DNA from: Mobilicoccus massiliensis | GTDB taxonomy: Bacteria > Actinomycetota > Actinomycetes > Actinomycetales > Dermatophilaceae | Assembly: GCF_000826525.2 (NCBI RefSeq) | Contig: NZ_LN651329.1 | Location: 216,005-280,004 of the forward strand | Length of the DNA stretch: 64,000 nucleotides | Direction of reading: 5' to 3' | In this document: piece after piece, positions 8,598-17,186 of the stretch | Layout: each line of letters opens with the position of its first letter | How positions within the stretch are numbered: position 1 is the first letter of the stretch | The notes under the pieces: model-generated | Seen by the model: only the letters and a program-made list of their open reading frames with translations | Database searches by the model: none | Told to the model about the DNA's origin: nothing | Made by a program: the position numbers and the translations under genes

Positions 8598-8939
8598 ATG
8601 AAGAAGCTCGACCTGGTCGACCAGCCCAACCTGCGCACCGACATCCCCGACTTTCGCGCGGGCGACACCGTCAAGGTCCACGTGCGAGTCATCGAAGGCA
8701 ACCGCACCCGTGTCCAGGTGTTCCAGGGCGTCGTCATCCGCCGTCACGGCGGCGGCATCGGCGAGACCTACACCGTCCGCAAGATGAGCTTCGGCGTCGG
8801 CGTCGAGCGCACCTTCCCGCTGCACACCCCGGTCGTCGAGAAGATCGAGGTCGTCACCCGCGGTGACGTGCGTCGCGCCAAGCTGTACTACCTGCGCAAC
8901 CTGCGCGGCAAGGCCGCGAAGATCCGCGAGAAGCGCTGA
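8598..8939 (+). CDS. rplS: 50S ribosomal protein L19
   Basis: L19 lies at the 30S-50S interface. The 113-residue protein is of family length and contains [34 protein letters not shown] and the basic end [18 protein letters not shown]. The ATG at 8598 was chosen because it matches the family N terminus ([19 protein letters not shown]); the longer open frame upstream has no such similarity. A hairpin typical of a terminator follows 20 bases after the stop. Confidence 0.97.
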   Translation: MKKLDLVDQPNLRTDIPDFRAGDTVKVHVRVIEGNRTRVQVFQGVVIRRHGGGIGETYTVRKMSFGVGVERTFPLHTPVVEKIEVVTRGDVRRAKLYYLRNLRGKAAKIREKR

Positions 8940-8958
8940 CGCGTCTCCCGATCCGCAT

Positions 8959-8997
8959 CGTCCGCCCCGGCCCGTCCGATTCGTGCCGGGGCGGACG
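8959..8997 (+). terminator. Stem-loop terminator after rplS
   Basis: A perfect 13-bp GC-rich stem (8959-8971 with 8985-8997) has a 13-nt loop. It lies 20 bases after the rplS stop and upstream of lepB, so it probably ends the ribosomal-protein transcript. There is no T-run, as is usual for actinobacterial terminators. Confidence 0.6.
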
Positions 8998-9200
8998 TGC
9001 GTCCGGTTCGCCCGCCCGCGACGGCGAAATGGCCGGGCCGGGTGCCCGGAGGCCTCGAGCTCACGCGGTACGGTTCCCCGTGGGCGTGGCGCGCGTCTCG
9101 CGCCGATGAGTCCGCAGACACGATCGGGCCGAAGCCGGCGGGCCCGTCGTCGGATCGCGAGAGCGAGCACCGACATCCGTAGCACGACGACAGGACGAGG

Positions 9201-10061
9201 ATGAGCCGAGCGCACGAGAGCGGCGACAGCACGCACCCATCGGCGAACGGCGGTGCCGGGAGCACGGCCGCGGGTGGTCGGCGGGGCGAGGACCTCGGGG
9301 GTTCGTCGATCCTGCGCTCGCTGCTCGTGTTCGGGCGCGAGATCGTCATCGTCGTCGCGCTGGCCGTCGTGCTCTCGCTCATCGCGAAGACGTGGCTGGT
9401 GCAGACGTTCTGGATTCCGTCGGCATCGATGATGAACACACTCGTGCGCGACGACCGGGTGCTCGTCAGCAAGCTCACTCCCTCGCCGTTCGCGCTGCAT
9501 CGCGGCGACGTCGTGGTGTTCGCCGACCCGGGCGGGTGGCTGGACCCGACGGTGCAGACCCCGCCCCGAGAGGGCCTGGGGGAGTCGATCAACTCGGCGT
9601 TGACCTGGGTGGGGTTGCTGCCGGAGGACGAGGGCAACCACCTGATCAAACGCGTCATCGGCATGCCCGGCGACCGCGTGGCGTGTTGTTCGGAGGACGG
9701 CCGGCTCACCGTCAACGGAACCGCGATCGACGAGCCGTATCTGCACCCCGGAGACACGCCCAGCGACATCGAGTTCGACGCCACCGTGCCGGCAGACCGC
9801 GTGTGGGTCATGGGCGATCACCGCTCCGACTCCCGCGATTCTCGCTACCAGGAGGGCGACGCGGACCCCGGCAGCGTGGGGTCGGTGCCGATCGACCACA
9901 TCGTCGGGCGTGCGTTCGCGGTCGTGTGGCCGCTCAACCGGCTCGCCTGGCTCGGGCAGCAGCAAGAGACCTTCGCCGGTGTGCCGGCGCCGAGCGCTCC
10001 ACCCTCGCCGGTGTCGAGCAGGCCTTCGGGTGGGTCCCCGACCTCGGCAGGATCGCCGTGA
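9201..10061 (+). CDS. lepB: Signal peptidase I
   Basis: This membrane serine protease removes signal peptides from exported preproteins. After a 38-residue Gly/Ser-rich cytoplasmic segment comes one membrane helix (about residues 44-64). The Ser/Lys dyad follows: S76 in [11 protein letters not shown] and K150 in [13 protein letters not shown]. The conserved [12 protein letters not shown] block is also present. The C-terminal 25 residues are Pro/Ser-rich without a second obvious membrane helix. Length is 286 residues, within the family range. The stop overlaps the rnhB start by four bases (GTGA), so the two are translationally coupled. A spacer of about 200 bases after the upstream terminator probably contains its promoter. 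Confidence 0.95.
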   Translation: MSRAHESGDSTHPSANGGAGSTAAGGRRGEDLGGSSILRSLLVFGREIVIVVALAVVLSLIAKTWLVQTFWIPSASMMNTLVRDDRVLVSKLTPSPFALHRGDVVVFADPGGWLDPTVQTPPREGLGESINSALTWVGLLPEDEGNHLIKRVIGMPGDRVACCSEDGRLTVNGTAIDEPYLHPGDTPSDIEFDATVPADRVWVMGDHRSDSRDSRYQEGDADPGSVGSVPIDHIVGRAFAVVWPLNRLAWLGQQQETFAGVPAPSAPPSPVSSRPSGGSPTSAGSP

Positions 10062-10912
10062 GCCCGACGTCCACCGCCTCCCCGCGCGGCACCCGAGCGA
10101 CGCGGCGAGCGGCGCCGCACGGCTCCGGTCGCCCGTCCCTGCGGGCCGAACGGGAACTGTCGCGTGAGGGATTCGCGCTCGTCGCGGGCATGGACGAGGT
10201 CGGTCGCGGTGCGCTCGCCGGACCCGTCTCGGTCGGGGTCGTCGTGGTCACCGCCGAGACCCGTAGCGCCCCGGCGGGGGTCAAGGATTCCAAGCTCGTG
10301 GCTCCGCCGCTGCGTGAGACCTTGGCGCCGAGAGTGCGTCGGTGGGCGCACGCGCACGGCGTCGGCCACGCCGGGCCCGACGAGATCGACACCTACGGCA
10401 TCCTCGCCGCGCTCCGGCTCGCCGGGATGCGGGCCCTCGCCGCGTGCGGGGTCGTGCCGGACATCGTGCTCCTCGACGGCAAGCACGACTGGTTGAGCCT
10501 GAGAGCGCGCTCCCAGGAGAGCCCGCAGGAGGCGTTGTTCGAGGTGGACGTGCGTCCGACGCCGACCTGGCCCGACGTGGTCGTGCCGCGGGTGCGCACT
10601 CGTATCAAGGCCGACATGACGTGTTCGAGCGTGGCGAGCGCGAGCATCATCGCCAAGGTCGAGCGCGATGCGCACATGGTGACGCTGTCGGACTCGCATC
10701 CGCACTACGGTTGGGCGATCAACAAGGGGTACGCCGCGCCCGAGCACCGCGCGGCCCTGCTGGAGCACGGGCCGTGCGACCAGCACCGCAGGTCGTGGCG
10801 CCTGCTCGGTGAGGAGCCGTCCATGCCGGCGGGTACGGGGCGGGTCGCAGACGACGCCGACGACGGCATGGCGGCGGGAGCGGACCCGGCATGGGTCATG
10901 ATGGGTCGGTGA
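10058..10912 (+). CDS. rnhB: Ribonuclease HII
   Basis: The enzyme cuts the RNA strand of RNA-DNA hybrids and single ribonucleotides embedded in DNA. Catalytic acidic residues are visible in [15 protein letters not shown] (D, E), VLLDGKHDW (D) and [20 protein letters not shown] (D), followed by [12 protein letters not shown]. The protein is 284 residues, longer than the usual 200-230 because of a basic N-terminal 30 residues and an acidic C-terminal extension of about 30. The GTG start at 10058 overlaps the lepB stop. DUF2469 follows after 13 bases. Confidence 0.94.
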   Translation: MSPTSTASPRGTRATRRAAPHGSGRPSLRAERELSREGFALVAGMDEVGRGALAGPVSVGVVVVTAETRSAPAGVKDSKLVAPPLRETLAPRVRRWAHAHGVGHAGPDEIDTYGILAALRLAGMRALAACGVVPDIVLLDGKHDWLSLRARSQESPQEALFEVDVRPTPTWPDVVVPRVRTRIKADMTCSSVASASIIAKVERDAHMVTLSDSHPHYGWAINKGYAAPEHRAALLEHGPCDQHRRSWRLLGEEPSMPAGTGRVADDADDGMAAGADPAWVMMGR

Positions 10913-10925
10913 AGGTGAGGCTGAC

Positions 10926-11243
10926 ATGAGTTCCGAGGACCTCGAGAAGTACGAGACCGAGATGGAGCTGCAGCTCTATCGCGAGTATCGCGACGTCGTG
11001 GGCCTGTTCACGCACGTCGTCGAGACCGAACGACGGTTCTACCTGTGCAACGCCGTCGACGTGAAGGTGCGTTCGGACGCGGGCGAGGTGTACTTCGACG
11101 TGAGCATGTCCGACGCGTGGGTGTGGGACGTCTATCGTCCGGCCCGGTTCGTGAAGAACGTGCGGGTGGTCACCTTCAAGGACGTCAACATCGAGGAGCT
11201 GGCCAAGAGCGACCTCGAGGTGCCGGAGGACGGCAAGTTCTGA
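10926..11243 (+). CDS. DUF2469 family protein
   Basis: A short acidic protein (105 residues) that is strongly conserved between rnhB and yraN across actinobacteria but has no established function. The family signature is complete: MSSEDLEKYETEMELQLYRE at the start, LFTHVVETERRFYLCNAVDV and DAWVWDVYRPARFVKNVRVV. No membrane segment or nucleotide-binding motif is visible. It starts with ATG at 10926, preceded by GGTGAGG. The 120 bases between its stop and yraN show no further gene or clear hairpin. Confidence 0.9.
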   Translation: MSSEDLEKYETEMELQLYREYRDVVGLFTHVVETERRFYLCNAVDVKVRSDAGEVYFDVSMSDAWVWDVYRPARFVKNVRVVTFKDVNIEELAKSDLEVPEDGKF

Positions 11244-11363
11244 CGCGGGAGGGCTGCCGGTCGTCCACAGGGCGCTGCGGCGTCACCGGTTGTCCACACT
11301 CCCGGGTTCGCGGCCTCTCAGGGTCCCGTTCCTCCGCCAGGCTGGCGGTGGAGGTGACCCACG

Positions 11364-11726
11364 ATGACGGACGGACGACGGGCGCTCGGAGAGTACGGCG
11401 AGCGCCTCGCAGCGCGATACCTGCGCGAGGCGGGACTGGTGGTCCTCGACCACAACTGGAGATGTGAGGTCGGCGAGATCGATCTCGTCGCGCGGCAGGA
11501 CGACTGCCTCGTGGTGTGCGAGGTCAAGACCCGGCGGCGGCTCGACTTCGGCGGCCCGGCGGCTGCTGTGACCCCGGTCAAGGCCGCCCGGTTGCGCCGA
11601 CTCGCCGGGTGCTGGATCGAGGAGCACCCCGACACCGGGACCCATGACGTGCGCATCGACGTCATCGCGGTGATGCGTCCGATCGAGGGCCCGGCCCGGG
11701 TCGAGCACCTCGTGGCGGTGGCGTGA
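11364..11726 (+). CDS. YraN family endonuclease-like protein
   Basis: This 120-residue protein belongs to UPF0102/YraN, a family with a Holliday-junction-resolvase-like or restriction-endonuclease-like fold; the true role is not established. The core motif is present: RYLREAGLVVLDHNWRCEVG, then EIDLVARQDDCLVVCEVKTR, with the acidic and lysine residues of a possible active site. The ATG at 11364 follows a GGAGGT ribosome binding site. It overlaps the comM start by one base (stop 11724-11726, ATG from 11726), consistent with the conserved yraN-comM-dprA operon. Confidence 0.9.
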   Translation: MTDGRRALGEYGERLAARYLREAGLVVLDHNWRCEVGEIDLVARQDDCLVVCEVKTRRRLDFGGPAAAVTPVKAARLRRLAGCWIEEHPDTGTHDVRIDVIAVMRPIEGPARVEHLVAVA

Positions 11727-13261
11727 TGGCGCTCGGACGCACGCGCAGCGTGACGCTCGTCGGCCTGTCGGGTGCGGTCGTCGACATCGAGGCCGACATC
11801 GTGCAGGGATTGCCGGCCTTCGTCATCGGCGGCCTGCCCGACACGGCCTGCCGACAGTCGGGTGACCGCATCAAGGCGGCCGGAGGCAACAGCGACCTCG
11901 AGATTCCCAACCGCCGCATCACCGTCAATCTGTCGCCGGCGTCGTTGCCCAAGTCCGGTTCGCACTTCGACCTCGGCATCGCGATCGCGGTGCTCGTCGC
12001 CGCGGGCAAGGTGCCGGCCGCGGTGGTCGACGAGATCGTGCACCTGGGGGAGTTGGGCCTCGACGGCTCGCTGCGGCCGGTCACGGGCGTGCTTCCGCTC
12101 GTGCTGTCCGCACGGGACGCCGGATACACGAAGGTCGTCGTGCCGTTGGACAACGTGCGGGAGGCGGCGTTGGTCACGGGCGTGCAGGTCGTCGGCGCTT
12201 CCACACTCGCGCGTGTGGTCGCCCGTCATCGAGCGGCGCACAAGGGTGAGGCGTGCGAGGACGAGGCGCTGCCCGGCGAGGTCGCCGAGCTCGTGCCCCG
12301 GCGCCGCGACCTGCGGGAGGTCGTCGGACAGTCCGAGGCGCGCTCCGCGCTCGAGGTCGCGGCCGCGGGCGGTCATCACCTTTTTCTGGTGGGACCCCCG
12401 GGAGCGGGCAAGACGATGCTCGCCGAGTGTCTTCCGGGCCTCCTGCCGGATCTGCCGGACGACGTCGCGCTCGAGGTCAGCGCCGTCCACTCGATTCTGG
12501 GGCTGCTCGCCGGCGGCCACCTCGTGCGTCGCCCACCCTTCGTGGCCCCGCACCACGGTGCCTCTCCGGCGGCCGTCATCGGCGGGGGCAGCGGCATGGT
12601 GCGCCCAGGCCTCATCTCCCAGGCCCACGCCGGGGTGCTGTTCATCGACGAGGCTCCGGAGGCGCAGACAGCGGTGCTGCAGTCGTTGCGTCAACCGCTG
12701 GAGTCGGGAGAGGTGGTCATCGCGCGACAACGGTCGTCGGCGCGGTTCCCCGCCCGCTTCCAACTCGTCCTCGCCGCCAACCCCTGCCCGTGCGGCAAGG
12801 GGCACGGCAAGGGAATGGACTGTTCGTGCTCACCCAAGGCCCGCCGCGACTACCTGGGCAAGCTCGCGGGCCCGCTGCTCGACCGGGTGGACCTGCAGCT
12901 GAGAGTCGCGGCCGTCACCCGGCCCGCCTTCACCGACACGGCGGGGGAGGACAGCGCCACGGTCGCCGCGCGCGTCGCCCTCGCGCGTGGTGCGCAACGC
13001 GACCGACTCGCGCCGCTCGGGTGGCACCTCAACGCCCACGTTCCCGGCCCGGTGCTGCGCGATCGCGCGATGCGGCTGCCACGGTCCACGACCGCCGACA
13101 TCGACCGCGCTCTCGACCGGGGGATGCTGACCCTGCGCGGGTACGACCGGGTTCTGCGCATCGCGTGGACCGCGGCCGACCTGCGCGGCGCGGCATCACC
13201 CGATCGAGACGACGTGGGCCTGGCTCTCGGGCTGCGCACGCAGGCTGGGTTGGCGGCATGA
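11726..13261 (+). CDS. comM: YifB/ComM family Mg-chelatase-like AAA+ ATPase
   Basis: ComM is a hexameric helicase that promotes branch migration during natural transformation in Gram-negative models. Here the 511-residue protein has the N-terminal Lon-protease-like domain (VQGLPAFVIGGLPDTACRQS). The AAA+ core follows, with Walker A GPPGAGKT at residues 223-230 and Walker B LFIDEAPEA. A Cys-rich zinc-like loop (ANPCPCGKGHGKGMDCSCS) precedes the C-terminal Mg-chelatase domain. ATG at 11726 or the GTG three bases earlier can start it. It overlaps dprA by four bases (ATGA). Confidence 0.94.
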   Translation: MALGRTRSVTLVGLSGAVVDIEADIVQGLPAFVIGGLPDTACRQSGDRIKAAGGNSDLEIPNRRITVNLSPASLPKSGSHFDLGIAIAVLVAAGKVPAAVVDEIVHLGELGLDGSLRPVTGVLPLVLSARDAGYTKVVVPLDNVREAALVTGVQVVGASTLARVVARHRAAHKGEACEDEALPGEVAELVPRRRDLREVVGQSEARSALEVAAAGGHHLFLVGPPGAGKTMLAECLPGLLPDLPDDVALEVSAVHSILGLLAGGHLVRRPPFVAPHHGASPAAVIGGGSGMVRPGLISQAHAGVLFIDEAPEAQTAVLQSLRQPLESGEVVIARQRSSARFPARFQLVLAANPCPCGKGHGKGMDCSCSPKARRDYLGKLAGPLLDRVDLQLRVAAVTRPAFTDTAGEDSATVAARVALARGAQRDRLAPLGWHLNAHVPGPVLRDRAMRLPRSTTADIDRALDRGMLTLRGYDRVLRIAWTAADLRGAASPDRDDVGLALGLRTQAGLAA

Positions 13262-14436
13262 GCGACGCACTGCTCGACCTCGAGCCGGCGACCATCCCGA
13301 GCGGACGGCGGGTCCTCGACCTCGTGCGCGCCGGACTCGACGGCCTGTCGCCCGAGTTGCTCGCGCGGGTGGCGTGGTCGGCCCTCGCCGAACCCGGGGA
13401 TCCGGTCGCGAGTCGCCTCGTCGCCGAACTCGGGCCCGTCGAGGCGTTGGCCGCCCTCGCCTCACGCAGCGAGACCGCCCTCGAACGCTTTCGGCCTCGC
13501 CTGGGGCGTCTCGACCTCGCACGGATCCTCGACGAGACGGGGGCCTGCGGCGCACGCGTCGTCACCCCCGACGACCGCGAGTGGCCGCGCGGGTTGGACG
13601 ATCTGCAGGCGCCGCCGCACTGCCTGTGGGTGCGTGGGCCCGCCGACCTCGCGTCGACGGCCCGGCGCAGCGTCGCCGTCGTCGGTGCCCGCGCCGCCAC
13701 CGCGTACGGAGAGTCCGTCGCGGCCGACCTCGGAGCGGGGCTCGCCGAGCGCGACGTGACGGTCGTCAGCGGCGGTGCGTTCGGCATCGACGCGGCGGCG
13801 CACCGCGGGGTGCTCGCGGTCGACGGCACGACCGTCGCGGTGCTCGCCGGCGGCGTCGACCGGCCCTACCCGGCCGCCCACCACCGGCTCCTCGGGCACG
13901 TCGCCGACACGGGAGCGCTCGTGAGCGAGATGCCGCCGGGCTCGACCTCGCTGCGCTCGCGGTTCCTCCTGCGCAACCGTCTCATCGCGACGATGACACT
14001 GGGCACGGTCGTCGTGGAGGCGGGGCGCAGGTCCGGGTCGCGCAACACCGCGGGCACCGCGGCCGCCCACCACCGGGTCGTACTCGCCATGCCGGGCCCG
14101 ATCACGTCGATCGCCTCGGTGGGATGCCACGAGATGATCCGCAGCGGCATGGCGCAGCTCGTCACCGACGCGGCCGAGATCGTCGAGCTCATCGGCGTCA
14201 TGGGTGAGGACCTGGCCCCCGAGACGCCCGTCCCCACCCGCGCGGGCGACGGGCTCGAGGGCGCCGATCGTCGGGTCTTCGAGGCGTTGCCGCGGCGCCG
14301 AGCTTGCGACGTCGAGACCCTGAGCGTCGCCGCGGGGGAGTCCGAGGCCACGGTTCGCGCCGCGCTCGCGCGGCTGGAGCTGCACGGGCACGCTCGCCGC
14401 ACCGATTCCGGCTGGAGAGTCGGCGACGGTGGCTGA
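13258..14436 (+). CDS. dprA: DNA-processing protein DprA
   Basis: DprA loads RecA on incoming single-stranded DNA in transformation. The Rossmann-like domain is intact: SVAVVGARAATAYGES, VVSGGAFGIDAAAHRG (nucleotide/ssDNA site), AVLAGGVDRPYPAAH, LRSRFLLRNRLIATM and VVEAGRRSGSRNTA. A sterile-alpha-like N-terminal region precedes it, and a winged-helix C-terminal part (VFEALPRRRACDVETLSVAAG) follows. Length is 392 residues. The start is the ATG at 13258 overlapping the comM stop. With comM and yraN it suggests at least remnants of DNA-uptake machinery, although these genes are also found in species not known to be competent. Confidence 0.95.
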   Translation: MSDALLDLEPATIPSGRRVLDLVRAGLDGLSPELLARVAWSALAEPGDPVASRLVAELGPVEALAALASRSETALERFRPRLGRLDLARILDETGACGARVVTPDDREWPRGLDDLQAPPHCLWVRGPADLASTARRSVAVVGARAATAYGESVAADLGAGLAERDVTVVSGGAFGIDAAAHRGVLAVDGTTVAVLAGGVDRPYPAAHHRLLGHVADTGALVSEMPPGSTSLRSRFLLRNRLIATMTLGTVVVEAGRRSGSRNTAGTAAAHHRVVLAMPGPITSIASVGCHEMIRSGMAQLVTDAAEIVELIGVMGEDLAPETPVPTRAGDGLEGADRRVFEALPRRRACDVETLSVAAGESEATVRAALARLELHGHARRTDSGWRVGDGG

Positions 14437-14484
14437 GCACGCGCAGAAGGCGGCCCGTTCGTGTGCAGTCGATACCGTGGAGGC

Positions 14485-15573
14485 ATGCCGGACACTTCCG
14501 ACGCGCGGGTCGTCGACCTGTTCGTCCGCCACCTGGACGCCGAACGGGGGCGATCCCCACACACCGTGCGTGGATACCGGCAAGACGTCACTGCGCTGCT
14601 CGACTTCGCCCGCTCCGCGTCCGCCACCGACGACGGCATGTCGGCACTCACGCTGCCGGTGCTGCGGGCATGGCTCGCCGAGGGAGCCCACCGCGGGGCC
14701 GCGCGTGCGACGACGGCACGGCGATCCGCCGCGGCCCGAGCCTTCTCACGGTGGGCCGCGCGCGAGGGACACCTCGAGACCGACGTCGCCGCCCGGCTCA
14801 TGTCGCCCAAACGAGGACGAACGCTCCCCGGGGTGTTGCGCGCCGACCAGGTCGAGACGCTGCTCGACCCGGCCGCAACGGCGAGCGCGGATGAGCGCCG
14901 CGAGGCGGGCGCGTCGCGGACGAGCGTGGTCGGCGAGCCCGGCGCCGCCGGAGTGAGTGGTGACGCGGATTCGATCGGCGCGGATGCGATTGAGGTGAGC
15001 CCGGAGTCGACGACGTCGGGCTCGGGCTCGGACGCCCCATCCACGCCCGGTGACGACCCGACCGCTCGCGCCGCCGCGTTTCGGGACGCGGCCTTGCTCG
15101 AACTCCTCTACGCCACGGGCTGCCGCGTCGGCGAGCTCGTCGCGCTCGACATCGACGACGTCGACCTCGACGAGCGAACGGCGCGGGTCGTCGGCAAGGG
15201 CGACAAGGAGCGAGTGGTGCCGTTCGGCATCCCCGCACGCGACGCCGTCCGCACGTGGCTCGCCGACGGCCGGAGCCGACTGGTCACCAGGCGCAGTGGC
15301 GCGGCCCTCTTCCTCGGTGTCCGTGGAGGCCGGCTCGACGCGCGCCGGGTCCGCGAGGTCGTGCACGGCGCCGCCGCCGACCGTGGGCTCCCCGATCTCT
15401 CCCCCCACGGTCTGCGTCACTCCGCCGCGACCCACCTGCTCGAGGGGGGTGCCGACCTGCGCGCTGTGCAAGAACTGCTCGGGCATGCGACTCTCTCCAC
15501 GACCCAGATCTACACCCACGTGTCCACCGACCGGCTGATCCGCTCCTACACTCGTGCGCACCCCCGTGCCTAG
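14485..15573 (+). CDS. xerC: XerC-type tyrosine recombinase with an internal insertion
   Basis: This is likely the chromosome-dimer-resolving recombinase acting at dif with a XerD partner. All catalytic residues are present: R214 in ATGCRVGELV, K238 in GKGDKERVVPF, H308 and R311 in SPHGLRHS, H334 in LLGHATLS and nucleophile Y343 in QIYTHV. The N-terminal core-binding SAM-like domain spans residues 1-115. Unusually, about 63 residues rich in Ala, Ser, Asp and Gly (about 131-193) separate it from the catalytic domain, so the protein has 362 residues instead of about 300. The ATG at 14485 has GTGGAGG upstream. It lies at the expected place after dprA. Confidence 0.92.
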   Translation: MPDTSDARVVDLFVRHLDAERGRSPHTVRGYRQDVTALLDFARSASATDDGMSALTLPVLRAWLAEGAHRGAARATTARRSAAARAFSRWAAREGHLETDVAARLMSPKRGRTLPGVLRADQVETLLDPAATASADERREAGASRTSVVGEPGAAGVSGDADSIGADAIEVSPESTTSGSGSDAPSTPGDDPTARAAAFRDAALLELLYATGCRVGELVALDIDDVDLDERTARVVGKGDKERVVPFGIPARDAVRTWLADGRSRLVTRRSGAALFLGVRGGRLDARRVREVVHGAAADRGLPDLSPHGLRHSAATHLLEGGADLRAVQELLGHATLSTTQIYTHVSTDRLIRSYTRAHPRA

Positions 15574-15630
15574 GTGGTTCCTCGGAGGGGTGGTGGCCGG
15601 CCCATCGAAGAGGAACGAGGCGAGAAGGCC

Positions 15631-16416
15631 ATGACCACGGCAGCACGCCGGCGCCGTTCGGCAGTCGCGATCGCTCTGTCGGCGTTCCTCCTGGCGGCGT
15701 GTTCCACGGCAGGCGGCGGACAGATGCCCTCCAGCCCAGCTGCGACGACCTCCGGCGAGACCGCGCCCGCCGGCGCCCCTTCGATGCCCACCACTCCGGC
15801 AGGTGAGGCCGATGGCCCGACCGAGCAGACCCCCGACCCCTCGACGCTGACCGTGCCCGAGTCGGCCTCCGGCGAGACCGACGTCGTCGACGTGCCCGGC
15901 CAGGACTCCGAGGAATCTGCCGCTCCCGGACGCACGGTGCGCTACACCGTCGAGGTCGAGAAGGGTCTGGAGAAGGTCGCCGCAGGCTTTCCCGAGGCCG
16001 TGCGCCGCGACCTCACGCACCCTCGCGGCTGGCAGACCGCGGACGGCGTGCGCTTCGTCAACGTCTCACCGAAGGAGCGCCGTCGCGGGGCCGAGACCGA
16101 CATCCGCATCCAGTTCGCCAGCCCACGCCTGGTGGACCGGGTCTGCGCCCCACTGCGCACCAACGGCCGTCTGTCGTGCCACCACCGAGGCAAGGTCATG
16201 ATCAACGCGTGGCGGTGGGTGCACGGCTCGAAGACCTACGGCGACGACCTCGAGAGATACCGAGTCTACCTCGTCAACCACGAGGTGGGGCACTCCCTCG
16301 GGCACAACCACCTCGCGTGCCCCAGCAGCGGCGCGCTCGCACCGATCATGCTGCAGCAGACGCTCCGACTCGAGGGCTGCCGGCCCAACCCCTATCCCGT
16401 GCGCGAGGGCCGCTGA
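15631..16416 (+). CDS. DUF3152 lipoprotein with metzincin-like zinc motif
   Basis: This 261-residue protein has a lipoprotein signal peptide (basic start, hydrophobic stretch, lipobox LAAC with Cys24). A disordered Ser/Thr/Pro-rich region follows (25-105). The DUF3152 domain starts at RTVRYTVEVEKGL. It contains HEVGHSLGHNH at residues 217-227, which fits the HExxHxxGxxH zinc motif of metzincin proteases exactly. Four Cys residues in the domain could form disulfides. It is therefore probably a cell-surface metalloprotease, although no member function is established. The start is the ATG at 15631 after GCGAGAAGG. Its last 25 bases overlap the convergent M23 gene. Confidence 0.85.
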   Translation: MTTAARRRRSAVAIALSAFLLAACSTAGGGQMPSSPAATTSGETAPAGAPSMPTTPAGEADGPTEQTPDPSTLTVPESASGETDVVDVPGQDSEESAAPGRTVRYTVEVEKGLEKVAAGFPEAVRRDLTHPRGWQTADGVRFVNVSPKERRRGAETDIRIQFASPRLVDRVCAPLRTNGRLSCHHRGKVMINAWRWVHGSKTYGDDLERYRVYLVNHEVGHSLGHNHLACPSSGALAPIMLQQTLRLEGCRPNPYPVREGR

Positions 16417-17072
16417 GCGGCCGACCCGGACGGCGGCCACAGCCTGACGCCGGTACGCAGGAACGAGAGCGGGTCGACGTAGGTCTCGCCACGACGCGCA
16501 CCCCAGTGCAGACACCCGCCCGTGCAGTGTGACCCGGCGTCTGACACCACCTTCCCGAGCACGTCGCCGCCGGTGACGAGGTCGCCGGTCGACACCCGGG
16601 TCACGACCGGCTCGTAGGTGGTGCGCAGGGTCCCCGTCCCCGCCGGGTCGTCGTGGTCGATCGACACCACCGGCCGCCCCGCGACCATGCCGACGAACGC
16701 CACCCGCCCGTCGGCGGGGGCCCGTACCGGCGTGCCCGGCGGCGCGGGGAGATCGACACCGCGATGACCGGGCAGCCAGTTCTGCGCCGGGGCGTCGAAG
16801 GAGCGGGCCACCCGCAGCGGCGTGACGGGTGAGATCCAGCGGCTCACCCGCGCGGCGGTTCGTGACGACGACCCCGCCTCACCGCTCGCCGCGTGGTCGC
16901 TCGTGGACCGACTGGGACGGCGATCGGCGGCAGCAGTGTCGGCTGCCGGCGCCGGGGGAGTGGCGACGGGCCCACGTGGGGTGGCGACCGTGGCGGCGAC
17001 CGGCGGCACCACCGCGGCCGGCGCGAACAGCGCCATCGAGACGACGAAGGGGGCGACGACGACGGGGTCCAT
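16392..17072 (-). CDS. M23 family metallopeptidase, exported
   Basis: A probable LytM-type peptidoglycan endopeptidase of 226 residues. The N-terminal 30 residues (VVVAPFVVSMALFAPAAVV) are a signal or anchor segment, followed by a Pro/Ala/Ser-rich linker. The M23 domain has the zinc ligands in PGHRGVDLPAPPGTPV and CLHWGARRGETYVDPL, with the beta-strands PADGRVAFVGMVAGRPVV between them. Two cysteines bracket the second motif (SHCTGGC). M23 genes are commonly next to rpsB in actinobacteria. The stop lies within the DUF3152 coding end (25-bp tail-to-tail overlap), so neither gene has room for a terminator between them. Confidence 0.9.
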   Translation of the reverse strand: MDPVVVAPFVVSMALFAPAAVVPPVAATVATPRGPVATPPAPAADTAAADRRPSRSTSDHAASGEAGSSSRTAARVSRWISPVTPLRVARSFDAPAQNWLPGHRGVDLPAPPGTPVRAPADGRVAFVGMVAGRPVVSIDHDDPAGTGTLRTTYEPVVTRVSTGDLVTGGDVLGKVVSDAGSHCTGGCLHWGARRGETYVDPLSFLRTGVRLWPPSGSAAQRPSRTG

Positions 17073-17186
17073 GCCGCCAGCCTCACCGCTCAGGGAGCAC
17101 CGTGCGGCGACCGTTGGTCCGGTCGGTGGACAACAGTGGCCGCCGACGCCGGCTGTGGACGACGGCGCGGTGAGGCCGCCGCAGGC

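Noticed and set aside
14485..15573. Evidence for an integrated prophage or genomic island next to the tyrosine recombinase
   Set aside because: The gene is at the usual chromosomal xerC position after dprA, flanked by housekeeping genes, with no phage genes or attachment-site repeats.
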